Shown here: in pieces, positions 16,710 to 27,129 of the stretch
How positions within the stretch are numbered: position 1 is the stretch's first letter
Layout of the letters: every line of letters starts with the position of its first letter
DNA from: Nitrosopumilus piranensis
GTDB taxonomy: Archaea > Thermoproteota > Nitrososphaeria > Nitrososphaerales > Nitrosopumilaceae
Direction of reading: 5' to 3'
Assembly: GCF_000875775.1 (NCBI RefSeq)
Contig: NZ_CP010868.1
Span: 1-64,000, forward strand
Length of the DNA: 64,000 nt
The notes under the pieces: model-generated
What the model was told of the DNA's origin: nothing
Databases searched by the model: none
The model's input: the letters and a program-made list of their open reading frames with translations, nothing else
Made by a program: the position numbers and the translations under genes

Positions 16710-19700
16710 TTACTGGGTAAATTTTTGTCTAAGGATAAAGATAGAAACAATTCCGATCGCAATTCCTATTGCTATTCCTAGTGCTATTCCTAGTGCTATT
16801 CCTGTTACAAATAACGAGTCTGATTCTTTAGAAGAAACTATCACATCTTTTGGAGGGGATTCTTCTAGGATATTTTTAGATATATTTTCAGAAATTATTT
16901 TTGACTCAGTAGAAGGTATTGAACTTGTAATTATTTCTGTATTTTGAGGAATAATTTCAGTAGAAATATTTGTAAATTTAGCTACCAATGTGATTGGTTC
17001 AGTTGTGGAATTTCCTCCAAACAAGGTAGAATGTGTCAGTAGTGTATAAGTACCAGTTTGGTTAATTGGTACATGCAACACAGTTGATGTATCATCTTTG
17101 TTTTTTACTGGGAAAAATCCTCCACCCTGACTAAATGGAGTGTTACCTAACCAATCAAGTGATGGCCATCCAAGAAAATGACCAAAGACACCAGAAGGTA
17201 CATTAGTTTGAATTATCTGGCCTAATGGATCCATAACAAATACAGCTAGATTTGTGTCATCACTAGTCCACGAAATTTCGATAGCTGCAGAGTTTACAAA
17301 TTCGTTTTGTATGTCAAAATAATATTGTCTCCAATCACCTGCCATGTAACGATTAACCATATCAAATGCACCTTTGGTATATCCATTTCCATAAAGAATA
17401 TCATCACTTTGTTTTCCTTTGATTATAATTGTAGAGTCATTTTCTGTTATTGATTTTTTAATTACAAAAGATACTGGTGCGTTTACTTCATGCGAATCAC
17501 TTTGAAAAGTTAGAAATCCTTGATATACGCCTGTTTCTAAATCAGTTGGAGTAACTAGAGTCACGTCTACTTTTGAAACATCATTTGGAGGCACAGTTAT
17601 TGTTTCATATTCTGGCCACAACATAGACCATTTATTATTTTGATAATAACTTGCTGAAAGTGTGTAATCCATTGATGTTGAATTTTGATTTGTGTTTCCC
17701 AACCAATATGAGTATCTTGTTGGAACAGGATAAACACCAACTAATGGAACACCATCAAATTTTTCATTTGGTTCTGAAATTCTGATTTCCTGAACTGTTC
17801 CCCATGATCCACCTCTATTTACCATAGAAATTTCATCACTGGCAATTTTTGTGTCATTGTTTTTATCAAGCCAATCATACAGATACAAGGAAGATATTTT
17901 GATATCATCTGCATAAACATCAGATGTTTTATTAAGAAATTGATTAAATGGAAAATTTACGTTTAGTATCATCAAAGAAGATTCTTTGGGAATGGGGTTT
18001 TCTTTTTCAAAAAAATCTCCTAGTTCTTTATGTTGCTTTACATCAGAAAGTTTTACATAATTTGGAATAAAGACGTCAGTTTTGTTAATTATAGAATCTT
18101 GTTGGCGCGGCGTTGTAGTTCCATTAAATTGATTATGTTTGATTAAAGACAGGGTTTTTGATTTTATATCAATTGAAATGGGATCATTGGTTGGATTTTC
18201 AATAGTAAAAGTTGTAGTAGTCCTGTCTCCTGCAGTTAATTGTCCAGCAAACCAACTAGTCATAGGAAATGAATGTGAAGGGAGATCAAATTTTTCAAAT
18301 CCCACTCCAGTAGAGTTGAAATTTTTTATTGAAGGTTCAACAATTTGTTTGATGTTTTCATATGATGCATTATTGTGTACGACAAACACATCATTTTTTC
18401 CATTGACATAGTCTAGAGCAGATTCAACATTTACCAAACCAGAACCCTGAGTGAAAGGATCATTGCTCATATCAGATGCAGTAGACATCAAGATATTTTT
18501 TATCAAAAAAGGATCATAGTTTAACGAATGTTTTGTCATCTCTTCAATTAAGATTGCTGCACTACCTGATACTAAAGGTGCTGCCATACTGGTACCTCCA
18601 AATAAGGAGAAGGATTCTTTCTTGGAATCTTTTTGAGTTTTTATTACATTTGAAGGAACAAATCCATGTGCACCAATACTCATAACATCAGGTTTTGGAT
18701 CACCAATTAGTGTAGGGCCCCTACTTGAAAAATCCACTACATGATTATAATGATCAGTGTTATTACCAAATCGAGGCTGATCTTTGAATGGGCCATATCC
18801 AACGAAAACATTGTTAGTGGTTGCCCCAACTGTAATACCAAAAGGAGATGCATTTGGCAATCCTATTGTTCCATATCCATGACCAGAATTTCCTGCACTA
18901 GACACCACTACAACTCCAGGATAATCATCATCTAGCGAATGTGGAGTTGCCAACATAGTTTGAATTAACGATAAGATATCTAATCCAGGTGCAGAATTAA
19001 ATGATGGAAAACTTGAAACCCCCCAGCTATTAGATATAATATCCACTCTAGGTTTTCCCGAAAATTTCCAACTGCTATTTTCATTTTCAAATCCTGCAGA
19101 CCATAGCCATGCAAAGACAGTATCTCCAAACCATAATGCCTTTACCGGCAAAATTTTTGCATCAGGAGCAATTCCCGTAATAGAATATTTTTTTGTGTTA
19201 TTGTAAATGTCATATATTTCTTGACCACGTGAGGTAATTGATGCAGCACTAGAAGTACCATGTCCCATGAAATCAGTCATTACACCAAAAAATTCACCAG
19301 CAGGATCTATTGGAGGTAAAAGTGTGCCATTAATTGCATTAAGTTTATCATCAATTTCAGTAGAGTTGTTTCTAATTACACCATAAACATCTAGAACTTT
19401 TGCACCAATTGTTCCAGCACTGTAATCATTTTTTCCATCATTGTTTGAGTCATAAACAAGAAATTCTTTTCCACTACCAAGTACAATTGGTTTTTCATCA
19501 GTAAAATCAAAGTCATAGTTTGGCTTTTGTCCTGATGGTAAATCAAATCGAGTATAATCTTCCCATGATGTACTTAAATCAGGAATTATTGTATCATAAA
19601 CTCCTGGAATAAAAGAATCAACTACAAGAACAGGTACTACTTGGATTTTTGCAAGAGATCCACTTAATCCACCCTGATACATTACACCAAGATGGTACTG

Positions 19701-20531
19701 CCCACTCTTTGATTTTATGTAATTCCTATTGTCTTGACCAATTTTCATATCATTAGTTAGTGTTCCATTAAAAATTGGAGAAGAACCAATCTGTGGAAAA
19801 AATGAATTATAAATTGGAATTTCACTGCCCTTTCCACCTTGAGACACATCAAGAAATACTCCATTTTTTGTGACATATGCTGATGAAGTCATGTGAGATG
19901 GAATTGGTTTACTGTAATTTCTTATAATCTCGTTATTATCAACATATGCAAAAAAGGTTGCATTTGTTAGAATAATCCCTTGTCCATCAGCATCAAGCAT
20001 TAAAGGATGATTGATATTGTCTCTTGCAAGAGAATGTTGAATATCTGGATTTGAGAAATCAACACCAGTATCCACAACTGCAATGACAGTTCCATTTCCT
20101 GAAGAATCATAGTTTTTTAGAGCAGCGCTTGAACCTGTTATTGTTCCAATTCTTGAGGCATCTAAAATTTTATCATTTGTTGAATGAAAATCTAGTTTGT
20201 AATCTTCAACTATATCATAACCCTTTGTAGTTAGTAGCGAGGCTGATTTTTCAGACAAGAGTGAGACGTAAAAAAATCCATAGTCAGATTGTACTCCATA
20301 TATTGAATTATTTTTTACAAATTCAGAGTTTTGTGAATTTGTTCCAAAAATCAGATAGCGCTTAAAGTTATTTTCAATAAAGAAATCAGAATCTATGTCA
20401 ATAATTCCAGAATCAAATTTGGGGGGGTTGTTTTGATTTTGAAAAAATACATCATCTCCAGTAAATGCATAAGAATTTGTCAAAAAAGACGAGAGAAGAA
20501 GTATTGAAAAGAAAATAGCCGCTTTGGGCAT
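16710..20531 (-). CDS. Large secreted subtilisin-like serine protease (S8) with C-terminal membrane anchor
   Basis: This 1273-residue extracellular protease starts at the ATG at 20531 (signal peptide MPKAAIFFSILLLSSFL...); the frame extends to a TTG at 20588 but that would bury the signal. Catalytic residues by this numbering are Asp154 (VVDTGVD), His424 (FMGHGTSS), oxyanion Asn548 (SSAGNSG) and Ser648 (GGTSMAAP). About 260 residues are inserted between Asp and His. The C-terminal half is beta-rich, and a Gly-Ile-Ala-rich membrane helix with a short RQKFTQ tail ends it. It is downstream of the stalk-like gene (31-base gap) and near the S-layer gene, so S-layer processing or turnover is plausible but unproven. 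Confidence 0.9.
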   Translation of the reverse strand: MPKAAIFFSILLLSSFLTNSYAFTGDDVFFQNQNNPPKFDSGIIDIDSDFFIENNFKRYLIFGTNSQNSEFVKNNSIYGVQSDYGFFYVSLLSEKSASLLTTKGYDIVEDYKLDFHSTNDKILDASRIGTITGSSAALKNYDSSGNGTVIAVVDTGVDFSNPDIQHSLARDNINHPLMLDADGQGIILTNATFFAYVDNNEIIRNYSKPIPSHMTSSAYVTKNGVFLDVSQGGKGSEIPIYNSFFPQIGSSPIFNGTLTNDMKIGQDNRNYIKSKSGQYHLGVMYQGGLSGSLAKIQVVPVLVVDSFIPGVYDTIIPDLSTSWEDYTRFDLPSGQKPNYDFDFTDEKPIVLGSGKEFLVYDSNNDGKNDYSAGTIGAKVLDVYGVIRNNSTEIDDKLNAINGTLLPPIDPAGEFFGVMTDFMGHGTSSAASITSRGQEIYDIYNNTKKYSITGIAPDAKILPVKALWFGDTVFAWLWSAGFENENSSWKFSGKPRVDIISNSWGVSSFPSFNSAPGLDILSLIQTMLATPHSLDDDYPGVVVVSSAGNSGHGYGTIGLPNASPFGITVGATTNNVFVGYGPFKDQPRFGNNTDHYNHVVDFSSRGPTLIGDPKPDVMSIGAHGFVPSNVIKTQKDSKKESFSLFGGTSMAAPLVSGSAAILIEEMTKHSLNYDPFLIKNILMSTASDMSNDPFTQGSGLVNVESALDYVNGKNDVFVVHNNASYENIKQIVEPSIKNFNSTGVGFEKFDLPSHSFPMTSWFAGQLTAGDRTTTTFTIENPTNDPISIDIKSKTLSLIKHNQFNGTTTPRQQDSIINKTDVFIPNYVKLSDVKQHKELGDFFEKENPIPKESSLMILNVNFPFNQFLNKTSDVYADDIKISSLYLYDWLDKNNDTKIASDEISMVNRGGSWGTVQEIRISEPNEKFDGVPLVGVYPVPTRYSYWLGNTNQNSTSMDYTLSASYYQNNKWSMLWPEYETITVPPNDVSKVDVTLVTPTDLETGVYQGFLTFQSDSHEVNAPVSFVIKKSITENDSTIIIKGKQSDDILYGNGYTKGAFDMVNRYMAGDWRQYYFDIQNEFVNSAAIEISWTSDDTNLAVFVMDPLGQIIQTNVPSGVFGHFLGWPSLDWLGNTPFSQGGGFFPVKNKDDTSTVLHVPINQTGTYTLLTHSTLFGGNSTTEPITLVAKFTNISTEIIPQNTEIITSSIPSTESKIISENISKNILEESPPKDVIVSSKESDSLFVTGIALGIALGIAIGIAIGIVSIFILRQKFTQ
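16753..16803. repeat. 12-base tandem repeats coding a Gly-Ile-Ala membrane helix
   Basis: Units such as cctagtgctatt and cctattgctatt are repeated in tandem near the 3' end of the protease gene. They encode four- to five-fold GIAL/GIAI in the C-terminal membrane segment. Unit gain or loss would keep the frame and change the helix length by four residues. Confidence 0.75.
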
Positions 20532-20562
20532 CAATGAATTTTTGTTTATTACGTTATTATAA

Positions 20563-21531
20563 CTATCTTCTTCGTGCCAATATTGCAATTTGTAATGCCA
20601 CTATAATTCCAATAGACGCAATGATTGGAAAGAGTAATGAATTTAGTTGAGAGGATGCTTCACTAATAAATTCCACAGAAGTAGAAATTGTTCCTGTGCT
20701 TTCATCTATCTTGGTACTTGCAGTTTCTAATGTAGTATCAAAACCTTCAATCTCAGATTTCAAAACATTTAGTTCTTTTGAGGTGTCATCTAAAATCGTA
20801 TTTAATCTAATTATTTGTTCAGATATCCCACCTAGATCTTGACTTAGAACATTTGTAGCAGCAGAGCCATGAGATGTAGTTCCTTGGCTAAAGGCTACAA
20901 CATGAAAGACATGAGTTCCCTCCTCAATAGGAGTATAATCTACATAGTATAATCCCTGATGCAAAGTTTTAAAGGAATTTGTTAAAGTGACAGAGATTCC
21001 TGAGGGCAAGTGGACATGTGTGGTTCCAAGTAATTGAGCAGGCTCATTTCCTATCAGTAATCCATCACTTGTTGTTTGGACAAATACTCTAATTGGTTGG
21101 TTAATTGCTGCAACTTCTGGTGCAAAGACTAAGGTGTTTACAACTCTCTGAACAGGTACATCAAGAAGTTCAGTAGTAGATGAAAATTGTACGTCAATTT
21201 TTTTTGAGATTCCATTTTGTTCGGTACTAATTACTTCAACAGTGTATGTCCCATATGGAAAATTGGTTGATGGTTGAGGCCACGTCAACAAGGAGTAGTT
21301 AAAAGAGCCATCAGGGTTGGTGGTTAATTGATCAAACTTTGCAATGGTTTCATCAGGTGCAAATAGTCTTAGAATTAGATTTTCTTCAGGTAAGCCAGTT
21401 CCATAAACTTGAAGATTATGTGAGGGCGCATAGACTTTGCTGTTAGTGGACACAACAAGGTCTGCATAAGAACTTGGAATTTGTACAATTAATAATATAG
21501 AAAAAATCAGAAACAAAATTTGAAATTTCAT
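20563..21531 (-). CDS. Secreted, coiled-coil, C-terminally membrane-anchored protein (possible S-layer stalk)
   Basis: The order of parts in this 322-residue protein is: signal peptide (residues 1 to about 23), beta-rich Ig-like region (about 24-225), a heptad-rich helical stretch (about 230-290, GISEQIIRLNTILDDTSKEL and on), a membrane helix (about 295-317) and an ARRR tail. This is the layout of an extracellular stalk anchored in the membrane. It lies directly downstream of the S-layer gene and 31 bases before the protease gene. No sequence-based family name is recognised. A role as S-layer anchor is inference from architecture and position. Confidence 0.8.
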   Translation of the reverse strand: MKFQILFLIFSILLIVQIPSSYADLVVSTNSKVYAPSHNLQVYGTGLPEENLILRLFAPDETIAKFDQLTTNPDGSFNYSLLTWPQPSTNFPYGTYTVEVISTEQNGISKKIDVQFSSTTELLDVPVQRVVNTLVFAPEVAAINQPIRVFVQTTSDGLLIGNEPAQLLGTTHVHLPSGISVTLTNSFKTLHQGLYYVDYTPIEEGTHVFHVVAFSQGTTSHGSAATNVLSQDLGGISEQIIRLNTILDDTSKELNVLKSEIEGFDTTLETASTKIDESTGTISTSVEFISEASSQLNSLLFPIIASIGIIVALQIAILARRR

Positions 21532-21605
21532 TTTAATTAATCGTTAATCTTCTCCTAGATATTACTTCTGGAAAAATTGTCTATAACTTTCGTTAAGAGG
21601 TATTC

Positions 21606-21620
21606 AAAAAAAGAAAAAAA
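21606..21620 (-). terminator. T-tract terminator of the S-layer gene
   Basis: On the minus strand the S-layer stop is followed after about 20 bases by CCCTTTTTTTCTTTTTTTG, an oligo-T tract of the kind used for archaeal termination. Confidence 0.6.
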
Positions 21621-21638
21621 GGGTAATGTGAACTAGTT

Positions 21639-24600
21639 TTAGCTTACGTTGACAGTTGTACTAACTGGTGGTGATAATGCCGTAGGATTATCTACTGATT
21701 CCCATACAAATGCTGTTGCAGTGTATGTGCCTGAGGCAGTTGGAATCCATGATAATGCTGGGCTGAATGATTGACCAGAAGATAGCGAACCTGTAATCCA
21801 TGCAAGTGAGACTGTGACACCGTTTGCATCCTGAATCTGTACCAAGTATGCAAATGATTGCTCTCTATCCTGACCATTTGCTAAGTCAGCGCTGATTTGT
21901 ACCTGTTGGTCAACGGAAACAGAGTCTAAGCTGTTACCGAATGCGTCAACGGTTCTCAAGTTAGCAGCTGGTGCTCTCTCGAGAGGTGGTACTACAGTGC
22001 CAATTAGTGAAGTGGCAGTAATATCAAGTTCATCTGCAGTTGTGTATGGATCAGGTAGTGTATTGTCCTCATATTCTGCGGTGACAGTGTCACCTTCTGA
22101 AACTCTGAGTCTGTGACCAGATGATTCATCAAGGGTTGTGAAGAACACAGTTCCCTCAAAGATTCCGGTTGCCTCATTAGTCTCAGTTACAGTGAGATCA
22201 ATACCTCCGGCATCGGAGTCAGACCACACATCGACATTGAAGTTGTCGACTGCTTCTGGATTAAAGTTCATGTCTGGATCAATTACTCTTATAACACCTG
22301 TTCCGCTTGCTGGGTAACTTGCTTCAAGCCATTGTACCTCACCAATGTTCCATCTGATAAGTGCAGAGCCTACGATTGTTTCATCCTCTGAGAACTCAAA
22401 GGAGATAGTAAGTCCGTCATCATCATCAGTTTCTATGAATCCATCGGTTGGACCTGTACCATCTGCAGATGTGCTTGCAAATGGACCTTCCTCAGTACCA
22501 TCACCGTCTGCATCGTGTTTGAATCCTGTAAGGATTACTTCACCTGTGAAGATGCCTGTGTCAGTACCAGTTTCGACGAGTTTGTACCTATCGATATCGA
22601 ATCCTCTAGTAGAGACCTTTATTGGATCACTGCTAGTTTCTCCGATTTCGTCAATTAGGTCACTGTCAAAGTTGTGATCTGGTGCGACAATGGTAATGTA
22701 TACTTTGTCAGTCCAGGTATAGACTTTTTGGTCAAGTTCCACAGTTGCTCCGAAGTTAGAAGTGTAGATTGTCAAGTTGACATCTTCATCTTCTTCACCT
22801 ACATAATCAGATCCGGATGGACCCCAATCGGTATACTCGAGGATAATTTCTTCTCCTCTTTCTAACTTGTCACCATTTAGTTCTTCAGGGATTTCGATGA
22901 CAATCTGGAAGATACCAGTGCTGTCACCTGTTTCTCTAAAGGCATCAGGTTCTGGGTCAAATGCTGCGGCTGCACCGGTAACACCTTTGTTACCCATGGT
23001 GGTAGTTGCGGCATCAGAGTCCCATTCGATCAAGTCCAAGTCATAGGTCTCAGCACTGTCATTGTCAAGATCAAAGTCTGGCTCAATGAGTGTTAAGATC
23101 ATGTCTGAACCGATAATGTATACGGATTTGTCGGATTGCAATACACCGTTTCTAAGGTCAAAGGTAGCAGAGTCTGTGACAGTGTTTGAGCTACCAGATG
23201 CATCAGCTGGGTCTGTGTATTCTACTTGGAGAATATCTCCTTGTAGGATACAGAAGTCCTCACCATCGTATGTATCTGAAACATCAAATCTGTCTTCTGT
23301 GTTACCTGTTGCAGTCTCGGTTTCATCAGTTCCTAACAATGCATATGTTGGATTGTTAGGACACAATGGAGAGGCTGGACCATCAGTGAATTTAACAGTT
23401 ACATCCAGTTCGAATATACCTGCATCTGGTGCGATTTCAGTAATTGGGCCAAAGACTCTGATTGCATCTTCTACTGTAGATGATAATGCAGTTGTTGCAA
23501 TTTTACCATTAACAGCAGCAGAACCAGCAGTTCCGAGAACGACAGTGTTAGAACCTCTTATTACAGAAATCTTAACAGGGCCGTCACCGTTTGCGTCAGC
23601 GGCTTCATTAATTGTATCTTCACCAGCGGGGTTTATGTCAAAGTCTGGATCATTTACTCTTACGTGAATTGTTAGATCTCCACTTGGGATTTCAAATCCT
23701 GATCCAATGTTATTGGTACCGATTCCGGTAGCATGTATTGGGAATAGTGATCTGCCACTTGGGGTAGATGCACTAGATGTGAAATCACCAGATGTTCCGA
23801 ATGGAACTGGATAGACAGTTCTATCAAGACTTACTGAACCGGTGTTTGCTCTAACACCTGCTGAATCGCCAACTTCGACGATTTCACCAGATGCATCTCT
23901 AAAGTCAACATAATTGACTTCAATATCAAGTCCGGTTGTTGTTTCTAGGTCACCTTTCCATTTGTATGGAGAACCACCAGATGATGGATCAGCATCGGTT
24001 ACTCTACACCATTTTGATGGAATCTGGAAGTCACCAATAAAGACACCAGTTGCAATTCCTGTTTCAACTAGAGTAAATCCAGTTGCACCAAGTCCTGTAT
24101 CTGAAATGTTGGCATCGGAGAATTCTTTTTCACAATCATCGGAGTTGTCGCCGGTTACGTCACCAGCACCTGTTGGGGTGGACCATCGAACATCATCAAA
24201 TGTGATATCTAATAATCTACCTAAGTCACCAAAGGAGAGGTCGGTAGTTAAACCGGTCTTTCCTACCGTGTCATAAGTAGTATCAGCAGTAGAAGTTACT
24301 ACTGTAAAGATATCAATAAGATCAGAGTCTACGTTAAGATCTAAGTCTTCTAAGGTAATTACTACAGTGTCAGCAGTCTTGTATGAATCTTGATTGAATG
24401 AAACAATACCAGAGTGGCTTGGAGCCTCTTCTTGATCAGATACTGGGGTTACAACACCATCTGCACCTCGATCATTGTATGAGACTCTTACTGCATCTTC
24501 ATCGGTTAGATCCTCAATTACTATGAATGAAGGATCATTTGCGATTGGTGATAAACCAGAGTATGTAGCCTCAGTTAAGATATTGAGTTGATTAACCATG

Positions 24601-26849
24601 ACATATTCAAGTGAACCCTCAAAGGTACTTGTGTTGTCACCTGTTTCTTCAGCTTCAATTCTTACGATTTGGTTAGCAACTCTTTCGGTAGATTGTACAC
24701 CATCATCAGTGAAACCAAATGAGAAGAAGTCTACTACTATTACTTCACCGTCAGAACTTGGAGTAAATCCAGCTGCTACGGAATTCAATAGTACTAAACC
24801 AACAAAGTCAGTATCACTTGCTGCATCTAATGCAGTTTGAATAGTTGACTCTTCAGATGAACTAAATACATGTAGATCTTGTGAACTAAGACCTGTTGTT
24901 AATGCGACTACTGTTGTGTCGCCAGTTTTTTCAGTATTTAATACATCTGCACCATCGGAGACACCATCTTCTTCGTTAATGATTGCATCATTATCGATAA
25001 GAAGGAATGCATTCCAGGTTCCAGTAGTAGACAAACTTCTCACATCAATGTTAAGAAGATTGAATCCATTGAAACTAGTAGCACCCTTAAAGGTATCTTC
25101 AAAGTCTGATACTGTTGTTTTATAATCAATAAAGACTGAGTCTACTGCAGTTGTTTCATCTGATGTGACTATTGCTCTATGGCTGAAAGCTTGAACTTTT
25201 GTAGTTGTATCTTGTTGTGATGCTATTGCATATCCAGGTAGAGCTGTGCCACCTGATGGATCTGCAGCTGCATCATTTTCAATATCTACAAATACAAATT
25301 CTGCTTTTGCACTAGAGCCGGTTCCTACTTCGCCAATTGTAAATGGATCACCAGTACTTAGTGCTGGGATTAAATCTACACTTACCTTATTAAGATCCAA
25401 GTCTTCATCTGATCTGCTGTTTTTGTTGGCATCACTATCAACAATAATAACTGGAATCTCTTCACCAGAGTTCCATTCATCATCGTTAGTTTGAATGTCA
25501 ACAGTTGCAAAGCCGAATCCTACAAGAATTGTCGTTGGGGTCTCATTATAATCAATTGATGCAGAGGTTCCCCTCTTTGCATCTGATGTGATTTTAAGAG
25601 CGGATACATCTGATTCATCATATGTACCAAATACACCGCTGTTTGGACCCTGTTCTGTAATTGTAACTGGGAAATCACCTGCGAGATTATCTGCTGCTGT
25701 CTGGAAGTTTAATCCGTCATTGGTATCTGTTTTACCAGTTGTTAATTCAATGGCAGAGTCACCATTATCTTGAACGGTGAGTACTTCAGTACCAGAGTTT
25801 TGAGCATCATCGTTGATGATTAGTATACAGTTGTCTTCACACATTAAGTCACTTAATTTAGTGGCAGTAAGTAAGTTGTCGTCTGTATTTCCATCAGTAT
25901 CACCGACTGCATTACCATTCTCGTCGAATACTTGGTAGTTAGTACTTTTTGCAGTACTTAATGTACCAAATGTCCAAGAATCTTCATCGGTTGGGTCAAT
26001 GTTCAACCACAAATCAGTTATTGTGGCATGAACTTGAGCACTTTGTGGATATACAGTTCTGTCTAATGAGATATTAGCAAAGTTTTCGACAGTATCAAAT
26101 GTGAGTGTTGTTGTTTGAACACCACCACCTTTGTTATACTGTACTACTACGTTACCAGAAACTGTGAAATCATAGAGTTGAATGATTGGCCAGAAATCAC
26201 CATCAATGCCGATTTGACCGACACCAGCGTCTCCTGGTTTAGTTGTATTTGGAGATTTTGCTTCTCTTACAACATTCATTTCATTCTCAGTGGTTGCAGA
26301 TACTGCTGTACCTGTAGAACCAGCGTTAGCACAGGTGGTTGCACCTGAATCGATTGTACCGAGTCCATCGACACCAGCACAATCAGCTTTATCAGGAATA
26401 GCAACACCTACGGTATCACCGAATGTTACAGTTTTACCACTTGCTCCTAGGTTAGTAGATTTTCCGACGAATTCACCAAAGTCAAGACCTTCACCATCAT
26501 TAGTTACAGTAGAATCTGCAATTTGTGCTTGGCTTTTGTCTGCAAAGTAACCATACCAGTTACCATCGACGGCTTGTACCATTCTAAGTATTTGGCCGTT
26601 TATTGTAACATCTGGTTCACCTTTTGCCTCATCTGTGTCATTAATGTCTGAGTCAATTACAACGACCTCAATTACTTGAGGACCTGACATGTAGTTGTCA
26701 AACTGTGAGTTTTCTGCGGAAACAAATAGGTTGGCGTTGGCTGCATGAGCAGCAGGCATTACACCTGGAACTGCAAATGTCAGTCCACCGGCAACCATAA
26801 TTGTCATTAATGTAAGACTAGTTATTTTACGTCCTATTTCGTTATTCAT
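21639..26849 (-). CDS. slaA: S-layer protein, Nitrosopumilus type, 1736 aa
   Basis: This is the main lattice protein of the cell envelope. A signal peptide (residues 1 to about 36, ending AAHA) is followed by a long Asp/Glu-rich beta chain of repeated Ig-like domains. Each repeat has a strand such as SLDRTVYP or KVYTWTDKVYITI, a D(x)N/D segment and the recurring ETGxxTGIFxG motif (seen at least seven times). There is no C-terminal anchor. Size and features match the S-layer protein known from Nitrosopumilus maritimus, whose acidic lattice has been proposed to funnel ammonium ions. The gene is clearly richer in G and C than its neighbours, as expected for a very highly expressed gene. Confidence 0.93.
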   Translation of the reverse strand: MNNEIGRKITSLTLMTIMVAGGLTFAVPGVMPAAHAANANLFVSAENSQFDNYMSGPQVIEVVVIDSDINDTDEAKGEPDVTINGQILRMVQAVDGNWYGYFADKSQAQIADSTVTNDGEGLDFGEFVGKSTNLGASGKTVTFGDTVGVAIPDKADCAGVDGLGTIDSGATTCANAGSTGTAVSATTENEMNVVREAKSPNTTKPGDAGVGQIGIDGDFWPIIQLYDFTVSGNVVVQYNKGGGVQTTTLTFDTVENFANISLDRTVYPQSAQVHATITDLWLNIDPTDEDSWTFGTLSTAKSTNYQVFDENGNAVGDTDGNTDDNLLTATKLSDLMCEDNCILIINDDAQNSGTEVLTVQDNGDSAIELTTGKTDTNDGLNFQTAADNLAGDFPVTITEQGPNSGVFGTYDESDVSALKITSDAKRGTSASIDYNETPTTILVGFGFATVDIQTNDDEWNSGEEIPVIIVDSDANKNSRSDEDLDLNKVSVDLIPALSTGDPFTIGEVGTGSSAKAEFVFVDIENDAAADPSGGTALPGYAIASQQDTTTKVQAFSHRAIVTSDETTAVDSVFIDYKTTVSDFEDTFKGATSFNGFNLLNIDVRSLSTTGTWNAFLLIDNDAIINEEDGVSDGADVLNTEKTGDTTVVALTTGLSSQDLHVFSSSEESTIQTALDAASDTDFVGLVLLNSVAAGFTPSSDGEVIVVDFFSFGFTDDGVQSTERVANQIVRIEAEETGDNTSTFEGSLEYVMVNQLNILTEATYSGLSPIANDPSFIVIEDLTDEDAVRVSYNDRGADGVVTPVSDQEEAPSHSGIVSFNQDSYKTADTVVITLEDLDLNVDSDLIDIFTVVTSTADTTYDTVGKTGLTTDLSFGDLGRLLDITFDDVRWSTPTGAGDVTGDNSDDCEKEFSDANISDTGLGATGFTLVETGIATGVFIGDFQIPSKWCRVTDADPSSGGSPYKWKGDLETTTGLDIEVNYVDFRDASGEIVEVGDSAGVRANTGSVSLDRTVYPVPFGTSGDFTSSASTPSGRSLFPIHATGIGTNNIGSGFEIPSGDLTIHVRVNDPDFDINPAGEDTINEAADANGDGPVKISVIRGSNTVVLGTAGSAAVNGKIATTALSSTVEDAIRVFGPITEIAPDAGIFELDVTVKFTDGPASPLCPNNPTYALLGTDETETATGNTEDRFDVSDTYDGEDFCILQGDILQVEYTDPADASGSSNTVTDSATFDLRNGVLQSDKSVYIIGSDMILTLIEPDFDLDNDSAETYDLDLIEWDSDAATTTMGNKGVTGAAAAFDPEPDAFRETGDSTGIFQIVIEIPEELNGDKLERGEEIILEYTDWGPSGSDYVGEEDEDVNLTIYTSNFGATVELDQKVYTWTDKVYITIVAPDHNFDSDLIDEIGETSSDPIKVSTRGFDIDRYKLVETGTDTGIFTGEVILTGFKHDADGDGTEEGPFASTSADGTGPTDGFIETDDDDGLTISFEFSEDETIVGSALIRWNIGEVQWLEASYPASGTGVIRVIDPDMNFNPEAVDNFNVDVWSDSDAGGIDLTVTETNEATGIFEGTVFFTTLDESSGHRLRVSEGDTVTAEYEDNTLPDPYTTADELDITATSLIGTVVPPLERAPAANLRTVDAFGNSLDSVSVDQQVQISADLANGQDREQSFAYLVQIQDANGVTVSLAWITGSLSSGQSFSPALSWIPTASGTYTATAFVWESVDNPTALSPPVSTTVNVS

Positions 26850-26875
26850 GTTATTGACATTTTTCTTTAAAGTTT

Positions 26876-26886
26876 GTATTTAAGCC
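26876..26886 (-). promoter_or_regulatory. TATA box of the S-layer gene
   Basis: The minus strand reads GGCTTAAATAC, centred about 32 bases before the ATG at 26849. The predicted start of transcription is within a few bases of the ATG, so the leader is very short. Confidence 0.6.
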
Positions 26887-26911
26887 TAATGGACGAATTG
26901 TCCACAATTAG
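26886..26911. promoter_or_regulatory. Inverted-repeat element abutting the S-layer TATA box
   Basis: TGGAC GAATT GTCCA (26890-26904) is a perfect 5-base dyad, flanked by a second, slightly offset CTAAT...ATTAG pair. It lies directly upstream of the TATA/BRE position, where archaeal activators or repressors often bind. The rest of the 280-base gap to 27129 is AT-rich and holds no recognisable gene. Confidence 0.45.
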
Positions 26912-27129
26912 AACATTTTTTGAAGTTTTTTTATGCCTGATTCGATTTAGTTATAATAATTTGATCGCTTGTTGTAATATTTACATTTTTATGACTATTT
27001 TGGGGCTCTAAACCAAAAATATTATCTATCAAATAAAATATCTTGAAATTATTATAAAGTTTTTTCTGTTTTTTGATTCAGATGATCTTAATAGAAAGCA
27101 TGATAATTGCACAAAATCCTTGAGAATCA

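Noticed and set aside
22345-26550. Many long plus-strand open frames opposite the S-layer gene (for example 23062-23667)
   Set aside because: They are antisense shadows of a long, highly biased, GC-richer gene; their translations are low-complexity Ser/Val/Pro text without any family motif.
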